Shown: positions 7,646 through 15,535 of the stretch, piece by piece
Position numbering within the stretch: the stretch's first letter is position 1
Layout of the letters: the number at the start of each line of letters is the position of its first letter
Source of the DNA: Heterotrichella gracilis
Lineage: Eukaryota; Sar; Xanthophyceae; Tribonematales; Xanthonemataceae
DNA: 21,195 nucleotides
Direction of reading: 5' to 3'
NCBI GenBank assembly: GCA_032358255.1
Contig: JAULBX010029555.1
Location: 1 to 21,195, forward strand
The notes under the pieces: model-generated
The model's database searches: none
What the model saw: only the letters and a program-made list of their open reading frames with translations
Told to the model about the DNA's origin: nothing
Made by a program: the position numbers and the translations under genes

Positions 7646-8077
7646 ATGCAGAAGCTCGGTCCTACCCGTCGCACGATAGTTCAGTGGATTGCCATCTTGG
7701 CGATCCTGATGAACGCCCTTGCGCCTTCAGTGTCGATGGCCTTGAGTCCTGGCTCGGGACCCCGGGTGCCGCGGCAGTCGCAGTGGGTGGAGGTTTGCGC
7801 TTCCACGGGAACCACGTGGGTGCTCCTGGCTGTGGATGGAAGTACGCTGGAGACTCGACAGAGCCAACCAGCCGATACACCTGGCTCCCTGCATGCCGAG
7901 CACTGCCTATATTGCTTGACGCATGCAGCCTCTTTTGCTTTGCCGGCAGAAGACCTCGCGCCGTTGGCGCTGCTTCAAGCCTCCTCTGTTCACGGCCCCG
8001 GCGCCGTATCGGCCCCACGCACTGGCTCGCCTTGGCGGGCACAGGTCGCGCGCGCACCACCCGTCACTCTCCGCTAA
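7646..8077 (+). CDS. DUF2946-like secreted or membrane-anchored protein
   Basis: A 143-residue protein. It begins with a basic patch (TRRTIVQW) and one hydrophobic stretch (IAILAILMNALAPSVSMAL) that is either a signal peptide or an anchor. WVEVCASTG follows, then HCLYCLTHA around residue 87-95. This matches DUF2946, whose members share a CxxxG-type segment after the signal and a late HCxxC/H cluster likely to bind a metal. The function of the family is not established; members often sit beside metal-handling or respiratory genes. It lies 90 bp upstream of cydP in the same direction and may share a transcript with the cyd operon. The start ATG has no strong ribosome-binding site. Larger overlapping frames in this stretch lack motifs. 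Confidence 0.65.
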   Translation: MQKLGPTRRTIVQWIAILAILMNALAPSVSMALSPGSGPRVPRQSQWVEVCASTGTTWVLLAVDGSTLETRQSQPADTPGSLHAEHCLYCLTHAASFALPAEDLAPLALLQASSVHGPGAVSAPRTGSPWRAQVARAPPVTLR

Positions 8078-8167
8078 GCAGCATCCAAAGATTGAGTCGG
8101 CTTGTTGGCGCTAAGCGGCCAAACTGAGTAAGACTACTGTTTTATCGAGCTCATTGCGTGGAGGCAT

Positions 8168-8356
8168 ATGGCCACAACACGTTTGCGCAGAGAGCTGGTT
8201 TGGGCCATCGCGCTCAAACTCGTTCTGCTGTTCTCTCTCAAGTTCGCTTTTTTTCCGCATCGTCTGGCACCCAGCGAGGCGTCCCAAGGGGTTGTGCAGC
8301 GAATTGCATCCTCAGGCCCCTCTTCCGGTGAACCTGTTCCAAAGGACAAACCATGA
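8168..8356 (+). CDS. cydP: CydP, putative small subunit of cytochrome bd oxidase
   Basis: A 62-residue protein with a basic N-terminus (TTRLRREL), one hydrophobic segment ([14 protein letters not shown]) and a short polar tail. This matches the CydP family of single-span proteins found directly upstream of cydA in many proteobacteria. Its exact role in the oxidase is not settled. GGAGG at 8160-8164 precedes the ATG with an unusually short 3-nt spacer. The stop overlaps the cydA start in ATGA (8353-8356), indicating translational coupling. Recognition rests on position and topology as much as on sequence. Confidence 0.75.
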   Translation: MATTRLRRELVWAIALKLVLLFSLKFAFFPHRLAPSEASQGVVQRIASSGPSSGEPVPKDKP

Positions 8357-9909
8357 TTTCTGAATCCGTGGTGGACTTGTCGCGTCTCCAGTTCGCGGCA
8401 ACTGCCCTCTATCACTTCTTATTTGTGCCCCTGACACTGGGGCTCTCTTTCCTCATGGCGATCATGGAGACCGTCTATGTCATGACCGGTAAAACCGTCT
8501 ACCGCGACATGACCAAGTTCTGGGGCAAGCTGTTCGGCATCAACTTCGCCCTCGGTGTGACCACCGGACTGACGATGGAATTCCAGTTCGGCACTAACTG
8601 GGCTTACTACTCCCACTATGTGGGGGACATCTTTGGTGCCCCGCTGGCCATTGAGGGACTGCTCGCGTTCTTTCTTGAGTCCACCTTTGTGGGGCTGTTC
8701 TTCTTCGGTTGGGATCGCCTGAGCAAGGTGGGGCATCTGACCGTAACCTATTTGGTGGCTATCGGCTCCAACTTGTCGGCTATCCTGATTCTGATTGCCA
8801 ATGGCTGGATGCAAAACCCGGTGGGCGCTGAGTTCAACCCGGTCACCATGCGCATGGAACTCAGCAGCTTCTGGGACGTGGTGTTCAACCCCGTGGCGCA
8901 GTCCAAGTTTGTGCACACCATCAGTGCGGGTTACATCACCGGCTCGATCTTTGTCCTAGCCATCAGCAGCTGGTATTTGCTCAAGGGGCGTGACCGGGGC
9001 TTTGCCCTGCGTTCCTTCCGCATTGCAGCTGCATTTGGCCTGGCTTCGGCCTTGTCTGTCATCGTACTGGGCGACGAGTCCGGCTACACCGCTGCCGAGT
9101 CGCAGGAAGCCAAGATGGCTGCCATGGAGGGCATGTGGAAAACCGAGCCAGCACCGGCAGGTCTAACCCTTTTTGGCATTCCTGACGAGACGCAGCGCGT
9201 TACCCATGCGGAAATCAAGATTCCTTACGTGCTGGGTCTGATCGGAACGCGCTCCACTGACAAAACCATTCCTGGTATGGACGAGATCGAGAAGAAAACA
9301 GCCGCTCGCATTGAGCGCGGCATTGTGGCCGTGAAGACACTGGAACTGTTGCGCAAGGATCCCAAGAACCCCGAATTGCTTGCGAAGTTCAAAGAGGTCC
9401 AGCCGGACATGGGACACGGCTTGCTGCTCAAAAAGTATGTCGACGACGTCGCCTTGGCCACGCCAGAGATGAAAGCGAAAGCCATTGATGACGCCATCCC
9501 CCGTGTGGCCCCCATGTTCTGGAGCTTCCGCATCATGGTCGCCAGTGCGTTTTTGATGCTGGCCCTCATGGTGGTGGCGTTCTGGAGTGCTGCGCGCAAC
9601 CGCATCGAGTCCCGCCCCTGGTTGTTGAAGTGGGCACTTTGGAGCTTGCCCTTACCCTGGATTGCGGCTGAGTCCGGATGGATTGTGGCGGAGTACGGCC
9701 GCCAGCCGTGGACCGTGCAGGGCATTCTGCCCACCCATTTGTCCACCTCGGTGTTGAGCACTGGCGATGTGGTGTTCTCGCTGGCGGGCTTCCTGATTTT
9801 TTACACCTTGCTCTTTCTTGCAGAGATGTACCTGATGTTCAAGTACGCACGCCTGGGTCCTTCCAGCTTGGGCACTGGCAAGTATCAACTCGAAGGGAAT
9901 GCAGCATGA
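8353..9909 (+). CDS. cydA: Cytochrome bd ubiquinol oxidase subunit I (long Q-loop)
   Basis: Haem-bearing subunit of the bd-type quinol oxidase. It oxidises quinol and reduces oxygen to water at the inner membrane with high oxygen affinity. The 518 residues match the roughly 520 of the Escherichia coli long-Q-loop type. Expected ligands are in place: H21 (b595), H188 and M395 (b558), E101 and E109 in the proton path, and GRQPW at 449-453. The quinol-binding loop begins at [13 protein letters not shown], with K254 and E259 in the expected places, and extends to about residue 385, which is the long form. cydP overlaps upstream by ATGA and cydB overlaps downstream by ATGA (9906-9909), so cydPABX is a tightly coupled operon. 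Confidence 0.97.
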   Translation: MISESVVDLSRLQFAATALYHFLFVPLTLGLSFLMAIMETVYVMTGKTVYRDMTKFWGKLFGINFALGVTTGLTMEFQFGTNWAYYSHYVGDIFGAPLAIEGLLAFFLESTFVGLFFFGWDRLSKVGHLTVTYLVAIGSNLSAILILIANGWMQNPVGAEFNPVTMRMELSSFWDVVFNPVAQSKFVHTISAGYITGSIFVLAISSWYLLKGRDRGFALRSFRIAAAFGLASALSVIVLGDESGYTAAESQEAKMAAMEGMWKTEPAPAGLTLFGIPDETQRVTHAEIKIPYVLGLIGTRSTDKTIPGMDEIEKKTAARIERGIVAVKTLELLRKDPKNPELLAKFKEVQPDMGHGLLLKKYVDDVALATPEMKAKAIDDAIPRVAPMFWSFRIMVASAFLMLALMVVAFWSAARNRIESRPWLLKWALWSLPLPWIAAESGWIVAEYGRQPWTVQGILPTHLSTSVLSTGDVVFSLAGFLIFYTLLFLAEMYLMFKYARLGPSSLGTGKYQLEGNAA

Positions 9910-11042
9910 TCGACTATGAAATTCTCAAGCTTGTGTGGTGGCTGCTCGTGGTGGTGCTGCTCATCGGCTTTGCCATCATGGATGGTCACGACATGGGGGT
10001 AGGCGCGTTGCTGCCCTTCGTGGGGCGCAATGACGACGAGCGCCGTGTTCTACTGAACACCGTGGGGCCTCACTGGGAGGGCAACCAGGTATGGTTCATC
10101 ACGGCGGGCGGTGCCATTTTTGCGGCATGGCCCTTGGTGTATGCCACAGCATTCTCAGGCTTCTACTTTGCGTTGATGGCCGTGCTGTGGGCTATGTTCT
10201 TCCGACCTGTCGGGTTTGAATACCGCAGCAAAGTTCCATCTCCGGCCTGGCGCAGTGCGTGGGACTGGGGACTGTTTGTGGGGGGTGCGGTTCCATCTCT
10301 CGTGTTCGGTGTGGCGATCGGCAATGTCATTACCGGTGTGCCCTTCCACTTTGAAGATTCCATGATGCCGGTCTACACCGGTAGCTTCTGGGCTTTGTTT
10401 ACACCATTCACATTGCTGTGTGGCTTGGCGAGTCTGAGTCTATTGGTTTTCCATGGCGCCAACTACTTGCAGTTGCGCACCGAGGGCGAGTTGAACAAGC
10501 GGGCCCGCAAGGCGTCCTTTGTGTTCGGCCCTGTCTTGCTGCTGGTATTTACGGTGGCAGGTGTGATGGTCGCCGATATGCCGGGCTATGTCATTACATC
10601 TGCAGTAGTGCCGGGTGAGGCGGTTTCACCTGTCGGCAAAACCGTGGTTCTACAAGCCGGTGCGTGGATGGCAAACTACCAAAAGCAACCGCTCACATGG
10701 GTGTTTTTGGTACTGGCGTACACCGGTACCGTCTTTGCGATGTTGGCCAATGTGGTGCGCAGACCGGGCTTGGCCTTTGTGCTGAGTGCCTTGGCGTGTG
10801 CCGGGGTTATTCTGACGGCGGGCTCTTCGATTTTTCCGTTTGTGCTGCCTTCCAGTTCACACCCGGGCCACAGCCTGACTGTGTGGGACTGCGTGTCCAG
10901 CCAGCGCACCCTGAACATCATGTTCTGGGTCGCTCTGGTCATGACGCCGATTGTGCTGTCCTACACCTCGTGGGCCTACCGCGTCATGCGAGGCAAAGTC
11001 ACAGTGGCTGCCATTCAGGCCCAGCCCAAAGCCCTGTATTGA
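9906..11042 (+). CDS. cydB: Cytochrome bd ubiquinol oxidase subunit II
   Basis: Membrane subunit that pairs with CydA; 378 residues, close to the 379 of E. coli CydB. It opens with [19 protein letters not shown] and continues into [20 protein letters not shown] and [23 protein letters not shown], the conserved N-terminal blocks of the family. [21 protein letters not shown] comes before the last helices. The frame is open further upstream, but the ATG at 9906, overlapping the cydA stop, gives the family-length N-terminus and is chosen. Several hydrophobic spans are visible. No anomaly seen. Confidence 0.96.
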   Translation: MIDYEILKLVWWLLVVVLLIGFAIMDGHDMGVGALLPFVGRNDDERRVLLNTVGPHWEGNQVWFITAGGAIFAAWPLVYATAFSGFYFALMAVLWAMFFRPVGFEYRSKVPSPAWRSAWDWGLFVGGAVPSLVFGVAIGNVITGVPFHFEDSMMPVYTGSFWALFTPFTLLCGLASLSLLVFHGANYLQLRTEGELNKRARKASFVFGPVLLLVFTVAGVMVADMPGYVITSAVVPGEAVSPVGKTVVLQAGAWMANYQKQPLTWVFLVLAYTGTVFAMLANVVRRPGLAFVLSALACAGVILTAGSSIFPFVLPSSSHPGHSLTVWDCVSSQRTLNIMFWVALVMTPIVLSYTSWAYRVMRGKVTVAAIQAQPKALY

Positions 11043-11061
11043 ACCTTTCAAGGAGATTTTC

Positions 11062-11166
11062 ATGTGGTATTTCAGTTGGATTTTGGGTACCGCCATGGCC
11101 GTATTACTGGCCGTGGTGAATGCCATGTGGTTCGAAGCTCAAGGCGCGAACCCTGAAGACCAATAG
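11062..11166 (+). CDS. cydX: Cytochrome bd small subunit CydX
   Basis: A 34-residue single-span protein beginning MWYFSWILGTAMAV. The pattern MWYFxWILG is the hallmark of CydX/YbgT, which binds CydA and stabilises the haems. It lies 19 bp after cydB and has a strong AAGGAG at 11050-11055, six bases before the ATG. It ends in a short acidic tail. Fully consistent with the cyd operon and easily missed because of its size. Confidence 0.95.
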   Translation: MWYFSWILGTAMAVLLAVVNAMWFEAQGANPEDQ

Positions 11167-11170
11167 TCCG

Positions 11171-11198
11171 CATCACGCCCCGTGATGGCCTTGCCATC
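11171..11198 (+). other. Two mutually exclusive hairpins between cydX and the regulator
   Basis: CATCACG (11171-11177) pairs perfectly with CGTGATG (11181-11187) around a CCC loop. GATGGC (11184-11189) can instead pair with GCCATC (11193-11198) around CTT. The two stems share bases, so only one can form at a time. Neither is followed by a T run, so this is more likely an mRNA-stability or processing element than an intrinsic terminator. Confidence 0.45.
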
Positions 11199-11216
11199 CG
11201 GGGCCAAGGAGCATGT

Positions 11217-11828
11217 ATGTATCAACGCGAAGAAGCGAGAGACGAATTGCACTTGGAGGCGCGGGAAATTTTGAGCCCTCAGGCCTCGCATCAGTTGTGG
11301 CGCCTGGAGTCTGGTGCGCTCAGGTTGGACAGCCGGAACGACGGAGGAACGTCCACCTTTGTAAGGCTGATACTGCCTTGCGATCTGGTAGGAGTAGAAA
11401 TCCTTGCGGGTGTGGCACCGCGCATAGAAGTTGGGGCGTTAACAGAGTCCTTGCTTGTGCCGGTGGTAATGCCAGAGGGGCCTTCTCTTATCCAGATGTG
11501 GATGGACGCCGTCGCGCAAGCGCATCAGCGGGCCCGTGATATGGCCAGCATGCGCACCGGACCCACTGAGCAGCGGGTCCGGCAACTGCTGCATGCCTTG
11601 TCTGCGAGGCGAGGCAAGGACTGTGATGCGACCTTAGATTGCACACTCCCCAGCTTGAATGACATGGCGACTATTTTGAATGCAGCGCCTGAAACGGTGT
11701 GCCGGGTGCTGCGCACTCTCCGGCTAAGCAATGTTTTGCTAGACGTTAGCCCCAAACCATCGAAGTTCAGCAGGCTATACAACCGGAGCCACAACTTATC
11801 GCAAAGTCTTGCAATATCGCCTAGCTAG
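11217..11828 (+). CDS. Crp/Fnr-type transcriptional regulator, cyd-linked
   Basis: A 203-residue protein with a short effector-domain remnant (residues about 15-85, including WRLESGALRL and RLILPCDLVGVEILAG) followed by a linker helix. A Crp-type winged helix-turn-helix lies around residues 115-180 (LPSLNDMATILNAAPETVCRVLRTLRLSNVL). It lacks the N-terminal cysteine cluster that holds the Fe-S centre of FNR, so oxygen sensing of that type is not supported. The sensing domain looks degenerate or divergent. The start ATG at 11217 has AAGGAG at 11206-11211. It sits 50 bp after cydX in the same direction and probably controls the cyd operon. The regulator class is sure; its signal and targets are unknown. 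Confidence 0.85.
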   Translation: MYQREEARDELHLEAREILSPQASHQLWRLESGALRLDSRNDGGTSTFVRLILPCDLVGVEILAGVAPRIEVGALTESLLVPVVMPEGPSLIQMWMDAVAQAHQRARDMASMRTGPTEQRVRQLLHALSARRGKDCDATLDCTLPSLNDMATILNAAPETVCRVLRTLRLSNVLLDVSPKPSKFSRLYNRSHNLSQSLAISPS

Positions 11829-11898
11829 AGCTATCAACTAAATCCGCATGGTTTGAAACCGCAGCCAGCCGTGAAGGCTACTGTGGATTTTTGGGGGC

Positions 11899-11952
11899 TT
11901 ACTTGGCTTTGCTGGCCACATATTCCACTGCGGCCTTGATGAAAGTATCCGA
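11899..11952 (-). pseudogene. Possible C-terminal remnant of a c-type cytochrome
   Basis: On the minus strand a short in-frame stretch reads SDTFIKAAVEYVASKAK and then TAA. This resembles the C-terminal helix of cytochrome c5-type proteins (LSDADIKAAVEYM-like, recalled from the family). Immediately upstream in this frame is a stop, and no CxxCH motif is visible nearby, so at most the tail of a former gene survives. It lies between the two converging oxidase operons, where a cytochrome gene would make sense. Too short to be certain. Confidence 0.3.
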
Positions 11953-11987
11953 TCAAATAGTGCAAGCGTCTTGGATAGGCATTCTTG

Positions 11988-12011
11988 TGAGGCCATGGTT
12001 TGCAGGCCTCA
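11988..12011. other. 7-bp stem-loop between the convergent oxidase operons
   Basis: TGAGGCC at 11988-11994 and GGCCTCA at 12005-12011 form a perfect 7-bp stem with a 10-nt loop. It lies 12 bp past the cioB stop on the minus strand, in the spacer shared by the two converging transcripts. A T tract does not follow on either strand, so an intrinsic terminator is not proven, although a transcript-end role is plausible. Confidence 0.35.
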
Positions 12012-12023
12012 TGAAAAACCAAG

Positions 12024-13073
12024 TCAATACTGAAGAGTAGTGCTTTTTCCCCAAAATACGCGGTACGCGAAGACTGTGTAGCCAATGATGACCGGCAGAA
12101 CCACCACCGTGCCATAAAAGATGACCATCAAAGCCTCTGTAGCGCTGGCAGCGTTCCAGATGGTCAACTTGTCTACCACCAGCCACGGGAAAAGGCTGTA
12201 TGCGAGTCCGTAAAAGGCCAACAGAAAAATACCGACTGTGCTTGCAAACGGCACGGCCGTTCCGTATTGGTTGTTTTGCGCCAAGCGCGTTGGCAGGCGC
12301 TTAAGGCTGCGCGCAATCACCACAAACAGTGCGACCGTCATGGCGGGAATCGGCAGCAACAGTACCACATTGGGAAAGCTGAACCATTTGTCAAAAATGC
12401 GCTGACTAACCCACGGAGTGGCCAGCGAAATAGCAGCGACGCCAGCAGCTGTGAGCCACAGGCTGGCCTGAGCCCAATGCACCGCCTTGAGCTGCAGAGA
12501 ACCCTCCGTCTTCATGACCAGCCAACCCGCACCCAGCAAACAGTAAGCGGCGACAAGACACAGTCCGATCAGCGCATTGAAGAGTTGGCTGCCCCAATCG
12601 CCACCAAAGCCAGTGATCAATCCGCCCAGCATGAAGCCTTGTGACCAACCTGCCAAGAGAGAGCCTGCATAAAACGCCCTGTCCCACAGGGGCTTGTGTT
12701 CGGCACGGGCTTTCACACGGAAATCAAACGCGACACCCCGCAGCGTGAGCCCGAACAGCATCAAGGCCACCGGCAGATACAAGGCACCCAGAATAACGCC
12801 GTGCGCCATGGGGAACGCAACTAACAAGACACCAACTCCCAGTACCAACCAAGTCTCGTTGGCATCCCAAAAGGGGCCAATGCTGGCAATCATGGTGTCC
12901 TTCTGCGCTTCGCCATCGGCTCGGCGCAGCAGTACACCAACCCCCAGGTCGTAGCCATCCAGAATCACATAGGCCAACATGGCCAGCGCCATGACTAGTG
13001 CGAACACCAGGGGCAACCAGCCCGATGGTTGGCTCAAATCAGGCAGGGTCAGAAGATTGTTGGCGTCAAGCAT
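12024..13073 (-). CDS. cioB: CIO-like cytochrome bd oxidase subunit II
   Basis: Second CydB-family protein in the window; 349 residues. It begins MLDANNLLTLPDLSQPSGWL and continues into YVILDGYDLGVGVLL, then IGPFWDANETWLVLGVGVLLVAFP, the conserved blocks of subunit II. The longer open frame to 13187 adds a tail unlike the family. The ATG at 13073 has GGAGG about six bases upstream and overlaps the cioA stop by 8 nt, so it is chosen. Sequence and length are closer to CioB/AppC-partner proteins than to the cydB at 9906. It forms an oxidase with CioA. Confidence 0.93.
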   Translation of the reverse strand: MLDANNLLTLPDLSQPSGWLPLVFALVMALAMLAYVILDGYDLGVGVLLRRADGEAQKDTMIASIGPFWDANETWLVLGVGVLLVAFPMAHGVILGALYLPVALMLFGLTLRGVAFDFRVKARAEHKPLWDRAFYAGSLLAGWSQGFMLGGLITGFGGDWGSQLFNALIGLCLVAAYCLLGAGWLVMKTEGSLQLKAVHWAQASLWLTAAGVAAISLATPWVSQRIFDKWFSFPNVVLLLPIPAMTVALFVVIARSLKRLPTRLAQNNQYGTAVPFASTVGIFLLAFYGLAYSLFPWLVVDKLTIWNAASATEALMVIFYGTVVVLPVIIGYTVFAYRVFWGKSTTLQY

Positions 13074-14391
13074 GGTCGGCCTCCATTTCGGTTTTGGCCG
13101 CTTTACGCGCCAGATAAAACACCACTCTGACATATGCAAACAACAAGGCCGCGTAAAGGGTGAGATACATGGCCAGAGTGAGCACAATATTGCTTGCAGG
13201 CACCTTGGACGCAGCCTGTGCGGTGGTCAAGACGCCGTAGACCAGCCATGGCTGGCGACCAATCTCCGTCACGTACCAGCCCGCCAGCAGTGCCACCCAG
13301 CCCGAGAAGGTCATGCCTACCAATACACGTGCCAGCCAAGCTTGCAATCCACGCTTACGGACCTGCCAAATTGCCAGCCAGCTCACTGCCAACATCAAAA
13401 GGCCCACGCCAACCATCACTCGAAAAGCCCAAAATACCGGAGCCACGGGCGGATGTTTGTCACCGAACTCTTTGATGCCCTTGATCTCGCCATTCCAGTC
13501 GTGTGTGAGATAAAAAGATGCCAACTTAGGAATTGAGAGCTCGAACTTGTTGGTTTGGCTGGCCTGGTCCGGAAGTGCGAACAACACTGCGGGTGCGCCA
13601 CGCTGGGTTTCCCAAATACCTTCCATCGCCGCCAACTTGGCGGGCTGATGCTTCAGGGTGTTGAGGCCATGCATATCACCCACCACAATTTGCAGCGGTA
13701 TCAGCAAAGCCGCCACAGTGAGCCCGGTGCGCAGGGAAGCCTGCACCGTAGCGCCTTTGTCCCCTATCAACCAGCGGTAAGCACTCAAGCCCGCTAGCAA
13801 GAAGGCGACCGTCAGACCGGAGGCGATCAGCATGTGCGTCATGCGGTAGGGAAAGGAAGGGTTAAAGATGACTTCCATCCAGCTGGTGACGTGTGCTTGT
13901 CCATCAATCATCTCAAAGCCTGCCGGGGTGTGCATCCAAGAGTTAAGCGCCAGAATCCAGAAAGCCGAGGCTGTGGTTCCCGCCGCCACCAAAAAAGTGG
14001 CAATGGTGTGCACCCGCTCGCTCACCCTCCCTCGGCCAAACAACATGATGCCGAGCATCGTGGCCTCGAGGAAGAAGGCTGTCAGCACCTCGTAGGCTAA
14101 TAGCGGCCCGGCCACATTGCCTACGGTATTCATGAAGCCCGGCCAATTGGTGCCAAACTGGAAACTCATGGTGATGCCACTAACCACCCCCAGCGCAAAG
14201 GTCAGCGCAAACACTTTCACCCAATACTGGTAGGCATCCATCCAATGCTGCTGTCCAGTCGTGTTGAAACGGGTTTTAAAAAACAGCAGCACCCAGCCCA
14301 TGCCGATGCTGATGGTAGGAAACAAGATGTGAAAACTGATGTTGGCCGCAAACTGGATGCGCGCCAGCACAACGGGATCAAAGCTGTCCAT
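13066..14391 (-). CDS. cioA: CIO-like cytochrome bd oxidase subunit I (short Q-loop)
   Basis: Second CydA-family protein; 441 residues, about 75 fewer than the cydA product at 8353. The haem and proton residues are kept: H21, H186, M326, E101, E109, and GRQPW at 378-382. The difference is the quinol loop: after MHGLNTLKHQPAKLAAMEG there are only about 60 residues before PPVAPVFWAFRVMV. That is the short-Q-loop form typical of cyanide-insensitive oxidases. Biochemical cyanide resistance is inferred from family. The frame is open to 14454, but the ATG at 14391 (GGAG upstream) gives the family N-terminus MDSFDPVVLARIQFA. It overlaps the end of the upstream regulator gene by 14 nt, so all three genes appear translationally coupled. 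Confidence 0.95.
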   Translation of the reverse strand: MDSFDPVVLARIQFAANISFHILFPTISIGMGWVLLFFKTRFNTTGQQHWMDAYQYWVKVFALTFALGVVSGITMSFQFGTNWPGFMNTVGNVAGPLLAYEVLTAFFLEATMLGIMLFGRGRVSERVHTIATFLVAAGTTASAFWILALNSWMHTPAGFEMIDGQAHVTSWMEVIFNPSFPYRMTHMLIASGLTVAFLLAGLSAYRWLIGDKGATVQASLRTGLTVAALLIPLQIVVGDMHGLNTLKHQPAKLAAMEGIWETQRGAPAVLFALPDQASQTNKFELSIPKLASFYLTHDWNGEIKGIKEFGDKHPPVAPVFWAFRVMVGVGLLMLAVSWLAIWQVRKRGLQAWLARVLVGMTFSGWVALLAGWYVTEIGRQPWLVYGVLTTAQAASKVPASNIVLTLAMYLTLYAALLFAYVRVVFYLARKAAKTEMEADHA

Positions 14392-15010
14392 GGCTTGCTC
14401 CGCTCTCTGGGTGAATAGTGCGCGCTTCGCTTGGCAGCGCCTGGAGATCTGCAACTGGCTTTCCAGTGAACACCTGCCTGACCCGGTCCTTCATTTCGAG
14501 CAACTTTTGCACTTGCGCCCCCATCTTCATCAGACTTGCCAGAGTCTCGGAGTCCATCTTTTGCACATCGTCCAGCCAGTCGGTCATCAACTCGATGAAA
14601 CTGTGCATTTGCTTCATGCGCGCTTGGGCGTGGATGTCGTCCGCTCCACTGGGCTGCTCCATCAGCGCTTCGCGCAGCATGCTAAGAGTCGGGTCAATCT
14701 CGCGTTTGCGGCGCTCGGCGGCCAAAGTGCGAAAAATGGCCCACACGTCTTCGGGGGCTTGAAAGTACTCGCGCCGGTCGTTGGGCTGGTGAATCAACCG
14801 CACCAAATTCCAAGACTGCAGTTCCTTGAGCCCCATGCTCACGTTAGAACGGGAAAAACCAAGTGCCTCCCCCATTTCGTCGGCATTCAGCGGCTTGGCC
14901 GAGACATACAACAGCGCGTAGATTTGTCCTACTGTGCGGTTGATGCCCCATCGACTACCCATTTCGCCAAAGTGCAGCACGAAACGCTGCGTGAGTGGTG
15001 GCAAGTTCAT
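14378..15010 (-). CDS. GbsR/MarR-type regulator of the cioAB operon
   Basis: A 210-residue DNA-binding protein. Residues about 1-95 form a MarR-like winged helix with GSRWGINRTVGQIYALLY, then helix-turn-helix ADEMGEALGFSRSNVSMGLKEL, then wing NDRREYF. This is the GbsR family arrangement. The C-terminal half is helical and charged (possible dimer or coiled segment, EMKDRVRQVF). The gene starts at ATG 15010 and runs into cioA with a 14-nt overlap, so it is first gene of the regulator-cioA-cioB operon. The long inverted repeat at 15021-15058 covers its ribosome-binding region, suggesting autoregulation. Effector unknown. Confidence 0.88.
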   Translation of the reverse strand: MNLPPLTQRFVLHFGEMGSRWGINRTVGQIYALLYVSAKPLNADEMGEALGFSRSNVSMGLKELQSWNLVRLIHQPNDRREYFQAPEDVWAIFRTLAAERRKREIDPTLSMLREALMEQPSGADDIHAQARMKQMHSFIELMTDWLDDVQKMDSETLASLMKMGAQVQKLLEMKDRVRQVFTGKPVADLQALPSEARTIHPESGASHGQL

Positions 15011-15020
15011 GATTGCGGTC

Positions 15021-15058
15021 TTTCCTGAATTTTCAGTATTTTCTGAAAAATCAGGAAA
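15021..15058. promoter_or_regulatory. Large inverted repeat, probable GbsR-type operator
   Basis: Left arm TTTCCTGAATTTTCAG (15021-15036) and right arm CTGAAAAATCAGGAAA (15043-15058) are inverted copies with 15 of 16 positions matching and a 6-bp AT spacer. Each arm is itself near-palindromic (CTGAATTTTCAG; CTGAAAAATCAG), so the site looks like two adjacent dimer sites. It begins 11 bp before the regulator's start codon and includes the AGGAAAG that would serve as its ribosome-binding site. Binding there would block transcription initiation or elongation of the cio operon. Confidence 0.75.
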
Positions 15059-15079
15059 TGCTAAGAAATTGATGCTTAA

Positions 15080-15124
15080 CCTTGACTCACCTCAAGGGTT
15101 ATTCAGCGTCTTCAGCGACTGAAT
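15080..15124. promoter_or_regulatory. Two further inverted repeats upstream of the cio operator
   Basis: CCTTGA (15080-15085) and TCAAGG (15092-15097) form a perfect dyad with a 6-bp centre. ATTCAG (15101-15106) and CTGAAT (15119-15124) form a second, with a further TTCAG between. The CTGAA/TTCAG half-sites repeat those of the 15021-15058 operator, suggesting extra binding sites for the same regulator. No clear -35/-10 pair was found. Confidence 0.4.
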
Positions 15125-15535
15125 CCTTGGGTTTACTAAGCCTCTTCGAGAGGTAGGGCAAAACTTGGAATCAGCGTTCAAACAGTCCAAATTTACGTCG
15201 CGCCCCATCAAGCAGATATTTCCAACCAAATTTGATGTACCTTGGCCCTTCCCCGCAAGTTCCTAACGCAGGGTAGAAGTTAAAGCCGCGGTGACATTGA
15301 AAGTCATCAGTCGCTGGACATTACGGGGATAAATGTCCATCCGCGAGATCAACAGGCGTATTTGCCTGGTTCGCAACATCAAAAAAAGTACTTCAGCGCA
15401 AAGGGGGGAACCTGCCTAACCCAGGGGGATAGCGCAAGCAAGCTGAATTCTTATTCCAAAAAGCTGGCCGACTGACTGGAGTTGGGGGCAACAAAATCTC
15501 AGAAACAGCGGCGCTATCTGAAGCAGATGTACATG
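15125..15535. other. Gene-free spacer between cio regulator and transporter operon
   Basis: About 410 bp with no frame of useful length or recognisable motif on either strand. A 28-codon ATG frame near 15333-15419 is basic and anonymous and is not called. The stretch contains a run of seven A and short G runs, without a convincing terminator for the transporter operon that ends here. It may contain decayed sequence; I cannot identify a source. Confidence 0.4.

Noticed and set aside
7588-8127. 179-codon frame overlapping the DUF2946-like gene
   Set aside because: The overlapping frame at 7646-8077 carries the signal-like segment and the HCLYC cluster; the longer one shows no family feature.
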